Program-made: the position numbers and the translations under genes
NCBI RefSeq assembly: GCF_901709675.1
Contig: NC_051089.1
Location: forward strand, 20,313,508 to 20,377,507
Reading direction: 5' to 3'
Source: Syngnathus acus
Lineage: Eukaryota; Chordata; Actinopteri; Syngnathiformes; Syngnathidae
Length of the DNA: 64,000 nt
Part shown: positions 9,366-20,959 of the stretch, one piece after another
Numbering within the stretch: position 1 is the first letter of the stretch
How the letters are laid out: every line of letters begins with the position of its first letter
Notes under the pieces: generated by a model
What the model was told of the DNA's origin: nothing
What the model saw: only the letters and a program-made list of their open reading frames with translations
Databases searched by the model: none

Positions 9366-11255
9366 CCGTAATTTTCGGACTATAAGTCGCGGTTTTTTTC
9401 ATAGTTTGGGTGGGGGGGGCGACTTATACTCAGGAGCGACTTATGTGTTTTTTGTTTTTCAAAAAATTTCAAAAAAAAATTTCAAAAAAAAAAAAAAATG
9501 AAACCGCGATAAACGAACCGCAATGTAGCAAGGGATTACTGTAATTTGAATTTCAAGTGACGACAGCAGCGCGAAACCATCTGCGTCACTCCAATTCATT
9601 AAATCCATCAATCGTCCTTTGTCAACAATGCGTGCGCGCCGCTGACGGCTTTTGCACTTAAAAATATTCCACAGGCCCATATAACGATATATAAATTATA
9701 TATCAAATAACTATTATATAAGCAATAATGTTATCAAACCATCTGTGCACTCTAAATCATTAAATCCATCGATCAAATTCCTCGTCCTTTGTCAACATCG
9801 CCGCGCGTGCGCCCTGACGCCAGCCTCGTCGTTATACCACAGATTTACTATATAACTATATTGTAGCGTTAACAAAGTTCAAGGAAAGACGTGGGTTTGG
9901 TAAACGGCTCTTTATTTAACAAAACAAACTTACAGGCGTGTGGCGGCGTGGACGTCCAGCCACGGAAGTGGACGAGAGCTCCATACGATAGGACCGGGCG
10001 TGCGTAGAAGCCATGACCGAGCCCCATGCACCGTCCTCGGACAGCCACCCGGCTGAGCGCCGGGCCTCGACTTCCATCCACGGAGCTGAAAGGCAGCTCG
10101 GTAGAGTAGGACCGGGCGTGCGTAAAAGCATTGTCCGAGCACCATCCACCGTCCCTGGACAGCCACCCGGCCGAGCGCCGGCGCCCGACTTCAATCCACG
10201 AAAGTGAAAGTAAGCTGGACGAGTGACGCGCGACAGCAGCGAGCGCGACAGCAGCGCGACGCGACGTCGCGGTCGCGCGTCAGCAGCGCGACGGTTGTTT
10301 ACATAAAGGACAAAGATCGACTCGTCCAGCTTTCTTTCACTTTCGTGGATTGAAGTCGGGCGCCGGCGCTCGGCCGGGTGGCTGTCCAGGGACGGTGGAT
10401 GGTGCTCGGACAATGCTTTTACGCACGCCCGGTCCTACTCTACCGAGCTGCCTTTCAGCTCCGTGGATGGAAGTCGAGGGCCGGCGCTCAGCCGGGTGGC
10501 TGTCCGAGGACGGTGCATGGGGCTCGGTCATGGCTTCTACGCACGCCCGGTCCTATCGTATGGAGCTCTCGTCCCCTTTCGTGGCTGGACGTCCACGCCG
10601 CCACACGCCTGTAAGTTTGTTTTGTTAAATAAAGAGCCGTTTACCAAACCCACGTCTTTCCTTGAACTTTGTTAACGCTACAATATAGTTATATAGTAGA
10701 TCTGTGGAATAACGACGAGGCTGACGTCAGGGCGCACGCGCGGCGATGTTGACAAAGGACGAGGAATTTGATCGATGGATTTAATGATTTAGAGTGCACA
10801 GATGGTTTGATAACATTATTGCTTATATAATAGTTATTTGATATATAATTTATATATCGTTATATGGGCCTGTGGAATATTTTTAAGTGCAAGAGCCGTC
10901 AGCGGCGCGCACGCATTGTTGACAAAGGACGATTGATGGATTTAATGAATTGGAGTGACGCAGATGGTTTTATTAACGTGTTATTTATGTAATAGTTTTT
11001 TGAATAACTCTGAATTTTACGTCAGGGCCGTTCTCAGCTCTTAGTTTGTGTTTATGTCACGTTAGCATAGCTATCGTTTAGCCTGTTGTTGCTCGTTCAT
11101 GACTGTTCTTGGTGTTGGATTTTGTCGAATAAATTGCCCCCCAAAATGCGACTTATACTCCGGAGCGACTTATATATGTTTTTTTTCACTTTTTTGGGCA
11201 TTTTATGGCTGGTGCGACTTATACTCCGGTGCGACTTATAGTCCGAAAATTACGG
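9366..11255 (+). mobile_element. Pogo-like foldback element with giant internal palindrome
   Basis: 1890 bp bounded by CCGTAATTTTCGGACTATAA and GTCCGAAAATTACGG, with TA on both sides. The unoccupied sequence (AATAAAGTAATCAAAA) is present in the second hAT copy at 41433-41448, which fixes both ends and proves a 2-bp TA duplication. The interior is a 650-bp-arm inverted repeat of the family's minisatellite/3' region. Confidence 0.92.
9574..10970. repeat. Inverted repeat, ~650-bp arms, ~97-bp spacer
   Basis: 9574-10223 is nearly the exact reverse complement of 10321-10970: the same minisatellite units, AATAAA block and ends AACCATCTGCGTCACTCC / GGAGTGACGCAGATGGTT. The spacer is rich in GCGCGAC repeats. 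Confidence 0.9.
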
Positions 11256-11491
11256 TAATCAAAACGGCAACACGGTGAGGGGTATCTGAACATCAGAGCA
11301 GAGTTTTAACTCACAAACACCTGGTAACAGAGGTGAGGAAACGGGAAACACTTCCTTAAAGTAAGCCTTAAGAACTTTACAGGTTAAGATTAGTCGCAAA
11401 CAGGTGGTGCATCAATGTCCTTGAGCATCCTGCATTGTTTGAAAATGAGAATGGTCGCTAGTTTCAATCCCTGCTAGTTTGCCCACCCCTG

Positions 11492-11545
11492 CGCTACACA
11501 GTAAAAAATGTGGCTCTTAGTCTCTGACCGGTTGGCCACCCCTGG
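11492..11545 (-). mobile_element. hAT terminal fragment (second family)
   Basis: Ends GACCGGTTGGCCACCCCTG at 11545 and is followed by GGCTAAAC. With 8927-8946 it reconstitutes a GTGGCTCTTTGCGCTACAC stretch, so the hAT at 8947-11491 landed inside it. The opposite end is missing. Confidence 0.6.
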
Positions 11546-11928
11546 GCTAAACGATAGGTATGCTAACGTGACATAAACACAAACGAAGAGCTGAGAACGG
11601 GCCTGACGTAACATTCAGAGTTATTAAACAAAACTATTACATAAACAAAAAGTTTATAAAACCATCTGTGTCACTCCAATTCATTAAATCCATCGATCGT
11701 CCTTTGTCAACAATGGGTGCGCGCCGCTGACGGTGCTTGCACTTCAAAATATTCCACAGGCCCATATAACGAAATACATATAAATATTATATAAGCAATA
11801 ATATTATCAAACCATCTGTGCACTCTAAATCATTAAATCCATCGATCAAATTCCTCGTCCTTTGTCAACAACGCCGCGCATGCGCCCTGACGTCAGCCTC
11901 GTCGTTATTCCACAGATCTAGTATATAA

Positions 11929-12679
11929 TAGGGGTGCAACGATTCATCGATACACATCGATTAATCGATATAATGCTCTACGATTCATTGGCATCGATGC
12001 TAAACGTAAACATCGATTTATATCGCCGTGTTTGACCTCGGACATTAGACGCGACTTTATTTTGAAATCCAGTTCATTGTTGCTTGCTTCCTCTTTCCGG
12101 GAGCAGTACGCGCCGTGTTGTGTTGTGAGCAGAGCAGGCACGTGAAAGGGGAGCCGACAACTACGCGGCTCCTGGGCTGGTGCTATGGCTAGTGTCCAAG
12201 AAGACGAGGAAATTCGCTCCCCTTTGGGCTTCAAGTCATTCGTTTGGAAGCACTTTGGATTCCAAAGAAAAGATGGCTCAACGGACAATTAAAATTATTG
12301 TAAATAAATAGTTCAGTAATGCACTTTAAAGTTAATGGTATTACAAAAAAAAGAAAGAATATTCATTTTTCTTTACTTATATGAGAAAAAATATAGGAAT
12401 TTGATAAAGTTCAGTGTTAAAATAAGCACTTTGTATACTACAATACTCTTGTAATTTCCTAAATAAAGAGTTTGCAGTACCTTGTTGATTTTGCGTATGA
12501 ATTGTTATAAATCAGGATATTGTTCTATATTTTTTATTTAAAAAAAAAAAAAATCGATCGTGGAGCACTATATCGTGAATGAATCACAGCAGGCTTTAAG
12601 ATATCGGCAAATATCGTATCGTGCTTCTTTGTATCGATATGATATCGTATCGTGACAAAACCCGCGATTTACACCCCTA
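11929..12679 (+). mobile_element. hAT element (TAGGGGTGCAACGATTC ends), internally deleted
   Basis: 751 bp with termini TAGGGGTGCAACG and TTTACACCCCTA, and the 8-bp duplication GTATATAA (11921-11928, 12680-12687). ATCGAT/TATCGA-rich subterminal repeats are typical of this group. Only the start of the transposase remains. Confidence 0.9.
12185..12292 (+). pseudogene. hAT transposase start (BED-finger N-terminus), 35 codons
   Basis: The ORF opens MASVQEDEEIRSPLGFKSF and contains VWKHFGFQRKDGS, the aromatic W..FGF beginning of a ZBED/hAT BED finger. It ends at a TAA before any cysteine pair, so it is a truncated relic. Confidence 0.6.
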
Positions 12680-13337
12680 GTATATAACTATATTGTAGCG
12701 TTAACAAAGTACAAGGAAAGACGTGGGTTAGGTAAACGGCTCTTTATTTAACAAAACAAACTTCCAGGCGTGTGGCGGCGTGGACTTCCAGCCACGGAGG
12801 TGGAAGAGAGATCCATAGAATAGGACCGGGCGTGCGTAAAAGCCATGTCCGAGCCCCATCCACCGTCCCTGGACAGCCACCCGGCCGAGCGTCGGGCCCC
12901 GACTTCAACCCACGGAGGTGAAAGAGAGCTCCGTAGAGTAGGACCGGGCGTGCGTAAAAGCCATAATAGTTTTTCAAATCTTCTGTGTCACTCGAAATCT
13001 TTAAATCCTTCAAACTCTTCGTCCTCCGTGTCACTTAGAAACAAAGCCCCTAATGATGCCGGTAGTACGTGGGGCCCTTCGTCATCTTCGTCATCCCGTG
13101 ATCAATCTTTGTCGTTTTTGTAAACAACCGCCGCGCCACGCCGCGTCGCGCTGCTGACGTCACTTGAAATTTAAATTACAGTAATCCCTTGCTACATCGC
13201 GGTTCGTTTATCGCGGTTTCACTTTTTTTTTTTTTGAAAAGTTTTGAAAAAAAACACATATAAGTCGCTCCTTATTACAAGTCGCCCCCCCACCCAAACT
13301 ATGAAAAAAAACGCGACTTATAGTCCGAAAATTACGG

Positions 13338-13659
13338 TACATACTATATAGTATATAATCAACAGCAAGCGCTGCCGAAACTTGATGAGGATGCTGTTCA
13401 TTTGAATCAGGTGTGTTGAAAAACGACTTCAAAAGATTTAATCCATTAGGGATGAGATCACGATGACCGTTCCAATCACTCAGTCAAGACTGCCAATTAT
13501 GGGAGCTGACAATCATGTGATATCCCTCTCAAATTGTAATTTAAAAAAAAATCTTTTGTCCCTAGACAATTGGTTAGCGCGGCTAAACAAACGTGTTTAC
13601 TCAACCCGCTTCCTGAGTTAAAGAATTATTTCAGATTTTAGGACCGTCCGTCCTAAAAA
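13338..13659. other. Intronic sequence with no clear feature
   Basis: A short GAATCAGGTGTGTTGAAAA segment at 13399 resembles the core of hAT MITEs such as 4757-4969. Nothing else was recognised. Confidence 0.4.
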
Positions 13660-14531
13660 TAATTAATCTCTGTCTCCTCTGGTATTGTGCCAACAGCTTT
13701 TAAATCCCTTATGATTAAACCGCTACTTAAGCGACCAAACCTCGACCCGGACCGTCTCAGTAATTATAGGCCGGTTTCAAATCTCCCGTTCATAGCAAAA
13801 ATTCTTGAAAAAGTAGTCGCGCAGCAGATTAATGATTACATGGTCGCTAACAATCGATTTGAATCTTTTCAGTCTAGTTTTAGAGCTAACCACTCCACTG
13901 AGATAGCACAAGAAGTCCGCAGGGTCTAGAGCATTTTCTATTTGGGCTCCAGAGCTTTGGAATGCCCTACCGATAGATATCAGAACTTCTACCTCGGTAG
14001 AAACATTTAAGACACGACTAAAGACACATTTTTATGCTATGGCCTTTAATTAACCTGTGTTGGCTGATTCAGCTGGAGTTTGTCTATCCTGCCACCCCCT
14101 GGCTGGGGAGGGGGTTATGTGACACCCAAAGTGAAAATGGCTGTCTGTATTTCTTGTCTACCAATCTGGATGAGGGATCTGAGGCGGATTACCACCCTCG
14201 AAGACACTGCCATGATAATTGAGGGCACCTTCCTGCTGCTCTTCACTTTGAATATGGACATTCACTTTTTCTTTGGATTGTTTTACATGTGTTCGATGTG
14301 CCATCTCTGCATCCATTGCAGCTTGGTCATCCTGGAAGGGGGATCCTCCCATTTGTGGTCTCTTTTCTCAAGGTTTCTCATTTTTCCCCAGTAGGGGTTT
14401 TTGAGTTTTTCCTTGCCCTCCTGGGAGTTAAGATCAGGGGATGTTGAGAATAATCATCAATCTTAGCACAGGAGAAGCCCTTTGAGACTTGTCTGTTATT
14501 GAGGGATCTATAAATAAATTTGACTTGACTT
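13660..14531 (+). mobile_element. Non-LTR retrotransposon fragment, internally deleted, with 3' tail
   Basis: 13662-13926 encodes the N-terminal reverse-transcriptase segment (AFKSLMIKPLLKRPNLDPD, then LSNYRPVSNLPFIAKILEKV). It jumps at ~13925 to the ORF C-terminus (AFSIWAPELWNALP ... RLKTHFYAMAFN, stop at ~14049). The 3' UTR ends in AATAAATTTGACTTGACTT. Palm motifs are deleted. The same 3' end occurs inverted at 15771-15962. Confidence 0.8.
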
Positions 14532-15770
14532 AACCGTGGTACTTACAGATTTACTGGCCAGTAATCTACCGCGCATGCCGCCTCGTCTTCTCCGGACCAG
14601 CAGAACACATAGGAACTGCCCGTGATAAAACACAGCCAAACCATGGCATCTGAGTAAGTCAAAGTAGCTGCTACTTGCTTTACTCCAAAACAACAGAACT
14701 GGAACTTCTCTCAGCCAATCAGCAAAGATTCTAAACGCTCTATGAACATTGACAATATCACAGTGATTCAGTATGAGAGTCAACGTCATTGAATGTCTGC
14801 AATCAGGTCAGGATTAGCATAGGAATTGGTTGTGTAAATTGATTAAACACATTTGACCAGATAACAAAGGATATCTAAAATAAAATATAAAATAAACCAT
14901 CAACTGCAATGTCTTCCACTTACGCTGTTCAAATCACAGCCAATATGAGCAGCATCAGCGTGGGTGCACAATGTGAAATATTATTTGTCAGCATCCTGTG
15001 TCTTCTGCAGTTTATTACTGCATGTGCAGAGGAAAATTGTTTGCTTGCAGGACTGTGCACACAACATTCCAAAGGAATATTGTTCGTGTAAAGAATCTAA
15101 ATGTGTTGGTATTTTAAACACATGTGGTACATGAGTTCAGACTGAGTTATTCCAGATACAGTCAAAAGTTCAAAGGATTTAGTTCAGTTTGGTGCGTGAT
15201 GTTTATTTCCCTCAAACTTGTATAACCGACATATTTCAAATTTTCCGATGGCACTCTTTTTTTCTTATTATAAACAAGACAATGAAAATAGCCAATGATA
15301 AAAAAGATTCTTCATTCATCCAGTGTGTAATAGTTGAAGTACATAGTGTGTGACACACATGTCTGGGACTTGGATGTAACCAAAATAAGTTTCTTGGTCT
15401 TGGAAATGTCTGCGGCTTCACATCGGTAATTTAGAGCTCTTTGACTTCTGCCAGAATGCCATTAGAATCTCCTGCAGACTTAAATAAGAAAATAGTAAAG
15501 TGGAACCACAGTTTTGCTAATTTGTTTCGTGACTCTCTTTGTGAACAAAAATGTTTTGTAATAAAAAAAAACTGATAAATGTGAAGCATAGAGCAAATAG
15601 TTTTTTGTTGCATTATTCACAAGTGAGAGTTACCCTTGGATATTGTGACAGTTAGTTAACCAAATATTTTTTGTAAATAAAACCTGTATTCATCATTAAT
15701 TAACAAAGATACCTATTTTCATTTTTATCAGCATTTCTAGTGAGTTTCAGATAGGTGCTGAAGTCAAGTC
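14532..15770. other. arnt2 intron, apparently single-copy
   Basis: No conserved ORF, inverted ends or recognisable repeat. Short ORFs here have no family resemblance. Confidence 0.5.
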
Positions 15771-15962
15771 AAGTCAGATCAAGTTTATTTATATAGCCCT
15801 AAATCACAGGCAAGTCTCAAAGGGCTTCACATATACAAAAAATTGACAATTATTCTCAAACATCCCCTGATCTTAAACTCCCAGGAGGGCAAGGAAAAAC
15901 TAAAAAAAAAACTACAGGGGGAAAAATGAGAAACCTTGAGAAGGGACCACAGATGGGAGGAT
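15771..15962 (-). mobile_element. 5'-truncated LINE 3' end
   Basis: Reverse complement of the LINE 3' UTR at 14330-14531: AGTCAAGTCAAGTC tail, TTTATTTATATAGCCCTAAA, AAACTCCCAGGAGGGCAAGG. The TCAAG-type tail lies on the left. Confidence 0.8.
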
Positions 15963-17243
15963 CTGGGAAGCAATTTCAAAAACAATTTCTTCAGCAAGTA
16001 CACAACCTGCCATATCAATGTGGGAAAAAATACAATTGTGGTACCCTCTTAATGAAGGAAAAATACATAACTATGAGAAGAAGCATAATAATACACACAC
16101 AAAAATGAAAATTAAGTCAGGTAAAATGAAAGAGGCCTGAAAAAAATGATGGTTCCCTTAATTTGATATTTAGTTGCGCAACCTTTTGAGGCAATTAGAT
16201 GGACGGACGGACGGAGGGAGGGAGGGGGAGGGAGAGAGAGTGAGAGAGAGAGAGATAAATAGACAGAGACAGACAGACAGACAGGCAGACAGACAAATTA
16301 AAACATAGAGCGGATATGAATGGGTGTGTGAATGGGTGAATGTGAGACTCTGTAAAGCGCTGTGAGCACCATAGTGTATAATCTAGTGCACTCCACTCGG
16401 CGTTTACCATGACACGCTGTAAAATAAATAACTGTACTAAAGCATGATGCGCTGACACCTCCCAAACAATCTGCGGAACAGCAATGCTGTGAAAGGTGAA
16501 CCGTGATTGAGTGAGGCAACACTCGATACAAAAATGTATATACAGCTAAGGCTCGATGTTACAGACTTTGGGGTCCAGAATTTGGGAATTGCGTTAACCC
16601 TAAAAGCGCGTTATTTAGAAAGTCTTGGAAGGGGAAGAAAATTCAGAGCCATGCATATAAGCGTATCGGGAAATTGCAGTTGGGAAATACGTACTAAGAT
16701 ACATATTTTTGCATTTGGGGATTAACATCATTATTCTGGGTGAAAATTAATACAATATAATTCAGCATGTAATTTTTGTGCGACGGATCTGGCCCACGGG
16801 CCTGGGGTTTGACACCAGTGCACTCCAAGTTTGTGAAACATGTAAAAGCAGTACTCTTGGTGGAGCTAATGTCCAATTTGTCATGTGGGGAAATACTATA
16901 CAGGCAAGAAAACAAAACAAAAATAAGCTTGCAAAAAATTATACTATATAGATATTTGCATTGTATTTTTAGAGAATTAACTTTAGCAGGAAATACTTTC
17001 AAAAGTATATTACAAAGTGAAGTGACATTCTCCACATTGACACTTGTCAAATATGGAAACCGTGCATGTGATAGCAGATTGCTCCTTTAATCCAAGTTCT
17101 GATCATTGAGCACCTCGAATCCCACAGCTGCTTTCAATTGGATGGGGTCATAGTTTCTTTCTGGGTTTCACTAATGCAGCGGGGTGAAGCATGGGGCAAG
17201 AGGGGACACAGAGTGGAGGGTGTATACTAAAGTATTTGTTTAC
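15963..17243. other. arnt2 intron with microsatellites at 16200-16295
   Basis: A compound GGAC/GGGA/GAGA/GACA repeat occupies 16200-16295. A hAT-like end fragment (GATCTGGCCCACGGGCC) is near 16785. The rest is unremarkable. Confidence 0.5.
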
Positions 17244-17329
17244 CTGCAGGGGGCCAAGCTTTGATATAGCCAGTGCAATGAACCACAGAGTACTGAGCTT
17301 CTCCTTCTTTTGAAGGTCCGAGGCCATTC
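17244..17329 (-). CDS. arnt2: arnt2 exon (region after [19 protein letters not shown])
   Basis: The minus strand reads tgactgacag|G AAT GGC ... CCT GCA G|gtaaac. One base completes the split arginine of KRYR; 28 codons follow, including [20 protein letters not shown], and one base is left for the split glycine completed at 4098. It matches the conserved ARNT/ARNT2 segment RNGLGPVKEGEAQY...[12 protein letters not shown], with GPSKEGEA here instead of the usual GPVKEGEA. Confidence 0.93.
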
Positions 17330-17757
17330 CTGTCAGTCAAAAACAAACACACCGCAGCATGTTAACCACTGACACAAGTCTGTGGAGCTATGACAGTTTG
17401 TCATTTTTGAAAATCACTGTTAAAGTGCTTTTATTTTAGTTCAAAATCTACATAGCATTGGCTGTATTCAATTTGTAGAACACCAATGAAATATCACTTC
17501 CAGGTTTCAATTGAATGTCTACTATTTATTCAAAAGAGGTCAGAGTATTGCATGAACTTATCACTCTCCAAAATCATGAATAGCAACTTCTGTACAGTGC
17601 CATGTTTTAAGTAAAAGACAGAGATACTATTCACTCATTCATCAACATTTCTAACTCTGTATCCTAATATGTGGTAAGCAAGAGAACATTTTTGATGGAA
17701 AGACAAGATGATGACAAAGATGATGGATGACGAACTTGTTTAGTTAAGACCTATTAC
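17330..17757. other. Short arnt2 intron (428 bp)
   Basis: No repeat or extra ORF is recognisable. It separates two closely spaced small exons. Confidence 0.8.
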
Positions 17758-17823
17758 CTGTATCTCTTCCTCATATTAGACAGACGATTTAGTGAAATGT
17801 GATCCAGGGGAGCACTGCCACAC
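17758..17823 (-). CDS. arnt2: arnt2 exon (PAS-A loop; CGSAPLDH...MRKRYR)
   Basis: The minus strand reads tctatag|G TGT GGC ... AGA TAC AG|gtaata: 66 nt, phase 1 base, 21 codons, 2 bases over. It encodes CGSAPLDHISLNRLSNMRKRY. Position and ends match the ARNT2 exon that I recall as CGNAPLDHLPLNRITTMRKRYR, but the middle has diverged at several positions (HIS for HLP, RLSN for RITT). This exon encodes a surface loop within PAS-A, which is more variable between ARNT family members than the core. Confidence 0.9.
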
Positions 17824-18670
17824 CTATAGACAGTACACAAAAGAAGAAATCTGTAACTCTGCAGCTGGAATTTTCATGATCCCGGTTGCATAAACCAAGC
17901 TGTGCCAAGCTGCAAGTTCTCTGCAGTACTGCTTTTCCTTCAAGCTAAAGTTAAAACAGTGGCGAAAGATGGCGACTATCCATCAGAGTTTCCTGGTGAC
18001 CATTGTCAAAATTAGTTGATGCAACAGTGAAAACAACAGACTCATGGCTGAACATTACAAATGCCTGTCTGGATTCAATAATAGTTTCCCTGAATTGTTG
18101 GCTAGCAGATCAATCTGTGCTCTTCCCAGCCATGTTTATGTATGTGTCAGAGAAGTGTTTCCCTGATTGTTGCAGTCTCTCGCAGACGGTCTCAGAAGCA
18201 TGTTGTTTGAATTATAAAGAGCCAGGAATAGCAACATGAAAGGAAAATGCCAGTCCAACAAATTCCGAGCAACTTACCACACAGCAGATGTCATGAAACT
18301 CACAGGACATTATGACAGATATAGACAAAACAAAGAGGCCTCTGATGTTTCTGTATACTGTCCAAACCATAAAATGTCGGCAATATTCTGTTTATAACAT
18401 TTTGTTAACCTAACCTTGTGCACGTATATAACCGATTTGACATGTTTAAGAGCTCATGCTTGTTGAGTGTTAGAGGCTTTGGAGTAAAGATAGTATGTTG
18501 TCTAAATGGTAGCAACAAACACAGACCATAGTTTATCAATAGAGTCAGACAGTCGCATAAAGGTTAGCAAACCTCTACAGCCGAGCAGTAAAGTACAGAA
18601 TTTGCATATTTTTCCTGAGCTTAAGTGGTTTCACTCAAGGTATTCCCATTGTCAAAATATGCATATTTAA
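17824..18670. other. arnt2 intron, apparently single-copy
   Basis: No coding or repeat signal was recognised. Confidence 0.5.
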
Positions 18671-19545
18671 AAGGACACAAAAGTGAAGGTGTTTCATTTT
18701 TTACAGCCCCGTATTCAGAAAAATGAAAAAAGTTCGCATTTTCTATTTTATCCATTATATTTTGTAGAAAAAAATGAAACAATAAATGCCTTTAAAAACG
18801 CCCACTTATAATGAGGAATAGGGCCACACACCCCTCCCCTCCATGTCTTGGTTGATGACATCACGGAAGGAAGCGAGGTCGGCTTGTTGCAAAGATTATT
18901 GGAAAGATTGGGAGCACCTGACTTCCAGCGGGGTCCCGCCCTTCAACTGAGTGTGGCCGCTTAAAGCACCTCTTTTTCGGATAGGCGGCAGATATACACC
19001 CTATACGTGGACTTCCGGTGTAATCTAAGTCAAATGAACCCTTAACAATTTCATTTGAATATATAACGACGTATGAACAATTCACCTTTCATAAAGCCTT
19101 TCGGGATGCATCATGTTTGCGTATGTTGGTGAAATACAGACGTGACAAGGCACTTAAACTACAGAGAGGCTGCTCATTTCTTCCTCTTAAATCAGCCACG
19201 AAGACGCTAATTCTTGTGATAACTTGAAGTAGTCATAAGTAGAGATATCCATGTAAATTTTGGTGTCAATTAATAGCTGTTTTTGGACATTTTAAGCGAT
19301 AGTCCTTAGAATTAGTTCCAATGGGATAATTGTGATCGCTTCCTTCCGTGACACAGTCAGGCTGATGTGTCAAATCAAGCAGACTCCGCCCAAAAAGTGG
19401 GCGTTAGTAAGGCCGCCACCACTCTGTTCCAAAATACTGCTAAATCACTTCTGGATTTTTTTTTCAGGGGGTAATGGTAATATTGACATCATTTTTTAAT
19501 AGTCAATCACATAAGTGCCAATGTTGCGCTCGCTTTACTGTTCCT
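18671..19545. mobile_element. Possible TTAA-targeting DNA transposon (non-autonomous)
   Basis: TTAA at 18667-18670 and 19546-19549 flanks weakly inverted ends (AAGGACACAAAAG and CTTTACTGTTCCT). A longer inner inverted match is GACATCACGGAAGGAAGCGA (18857 region) against CGCTTCCTTCCGTGACAC (19337 region). Kolobok/piggyBac-type by target only. Confidence 0.4.
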
Positions 19546-19551
19546 TTAAGG

Positions 19552-20467
19552 CAGTGGTCCCCAACCACCGGGCCGCGGACCGGTACCGGTCCGTGGGTCA
19601 CTTGGTACCGGGCCGCGGAGCCGCACAGGAAAAAAAATAAAATAAAAAAAATGTTTTTTTTTTTTTTTTTTCATTGACGATCAATTCATTCATGTTAAGA
19701 CGCTCGTCCCGGTCACGTGACATGTTTCCCCAGTCGAGCCCGCAAAGCTAGCAAAAATGAGTAAGAATTTATTTTGAAAAATATAAAAAATTTGGCGAAT
19801 CTCTCCCAATTACATCTGTCGGTGCATCTGAAAAATAAGGACTCCTGACACAGAGCGCTCGTCTCGGTCACGTGACATGTCACCACAGTCAAGCCCGCGA
19901 GGCAAGCAAAAATGAGCAAGAAACAGAGAAGTTTGGAAAGCTTCTTCGGAAAGGGAAAAACGTCCAATGAGGACACTGAAGAAGAAGAGGCTACGACTTC
20001 TCAGAAAAGGAAAGCTGCATTTAAAAGAACATTTCTGGAGTCCTATTTAAAATATGGATTTATCGCCACAGGTGACTCTGACGCGCCAAGTGCACTCCGC
20101 ATATGTGGCGAAAGGCTAGCTAACGAGGCAATGAAGCCTTCAAACCTGCTTCGGCACATGGAGACCAAGCATCCTGCATTTAAAGACAAACCTTAACCAC
20201 TTCGGGTGTCATTGTCTCCGATTACGCCTAGATGGGAACGGCTCATTTCTGAGAAAAGAGCTCGGTGCTCCCACTAATTCAACGTTTTATTTTTATGTGG
20301 TTTATATTTGTTTTTATGCCAGTCGTATCATTTTATTTCATCCTATTTATATATATAAATATTTAAATAATAAATATATAAATATATTTATTTATATAAA
20401 GGCCGGTCCGCGAAAATATTTCTGACACGTAACCGGTCCGTGGTGCAAAAAAGGTTGGGGACCACTG
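19552..20467 (+). mobile_element. hAT element (CAGTGGTCCCCAACC ends) with 8-bp TSD
   Basis: Termini CAGTGGTCCCCAACCACCGG and GGTTGGGGACCACTG, 8-bp duplication CTTTAAGG (19544-19551, 20468-20475). It carries subterminal GGCCGCGGACCGGTACCGG motifs and only an N-terminal transposase piece, so it is an internal-deletion derivative. Confidence 0.93.
19912..20196 (+). pseudogene. hAT transposase N-terminus (ZBED5/SCAND3-like), truncated
   Basis: 94 codons: SKKQRSLESFFGKGK basic start, an acidic linker, KRKAAFKRTFLESYLKYGFI, and a BED-like region ending NLLRHMETKHPAFKDKP. The expected C-x-x-C of the finger is eroded (LRICGERL retains one Cys), while the H-x(4)-H half is present. The catalytic RNase-H-like and dimerisation regions are deleted. 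Confidence 0.75.
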
Positions 20468-20477
20468 CTTTAAGGCA

Positions 20478-20800
20478 CAGGTGTCAAACTCAAGGCCCGG
20501 GGGCCAGATACGGCCCGCCACATCATTTTATGTGGCCCGCGAAGACAAATTGTGCATCAAATTCATGTGTCATTACTAGAATTGCAAATTGTCTTCACTT
20601 TTAATAATGTCTTTTTTTAAATATTTGACCAGTTTTTACTCGTCTGATTTGAAAACGAGTTATTTGTTAGTTTGTTTTGTAGCTTTTACTGTATATAAGG
20701 AGGTGCTCATACATTTATTTGGGTTGACAGTCATAATGGCCCTCCGAAAGAAGCTATGACTACAATGCGGCCCGTGAAAAAAATGAGTTTGACACTCCTG
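20478..20800. mobile_element. hAT MITE (CAGGTGTCAAACTCAAGG ends)
   Basis: Left CAGGTGTCAAACTCAAGGCC and right AATGAGTTTGACACTCCTG are inverted. The left flank TTAAGGCA and the right flank CTTTAATC do not give a clean 8-bp duplication. Confidence 0.65.
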
Positions 20801-20959
20801 CTTTAATCAAACTCAAGGCTCGTGTGCCAGTTACGGCCTGCCACATCATTTTATGTGAAAAGCAAATTGGGCATTGACTTCATGTGTCAATACTAATACT
20901 GCAATATTACTTCACTTTAGTAATAGAGATATTGCTGGCAATTTGTGTTACTATTTATC

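Larger units (their letters stand above)
8947..11491. mobile_element. hAT element with 8-bp TSD, split by a nested foldback
   Basis: Ends CAGGGGTGGGCAAACG and GTTTGCCCACCCCTG, flanked by CGCTACAC (8939-8946 and 11492-11499). The hAT sequence occupies 8947-9365 and 11256-11491. Compared with the copy at 41023-42315 it lacks ~640 bp, joined at CCTGCTA|GTTTGCCC. Confidence 0.92.
11546..13337 (-). mobile_element. Pogo-like foldback element, reverse orientation, split by a hAT
   Basis: Runs in reverse order from GGCTAAACGATAGG to the terminus GTCCGAAAATTACGG at 13337 followed by TA. It contains two degenerate 3'-region reiterations, about 1.5 minisatellite units (12785-12965) and the SDTE-type C-terminal remnant on the minus strand (~13000-13100). 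One end was removed by the hAT fragment ending at 11545. Confidence 0.75.

Noticed and set aside
9869-10675. Several 60-165-codon ORFs on both strands
   Set aside because: They come from the GC-rich minisatellite in the foldback palindrome; frames are open on both strands and no codon constraint is visible.
13399-13425. hAT MITE core (GAATCAGGTGTGTTG)
   Set aside because: The match is too short, without ends or target duplication, to call an element.
14909-15091. 60-codon ORF with a hydrophobic stretch
   Set aside because: A single short hydrophobic run with no homology or splice context; probably chance.
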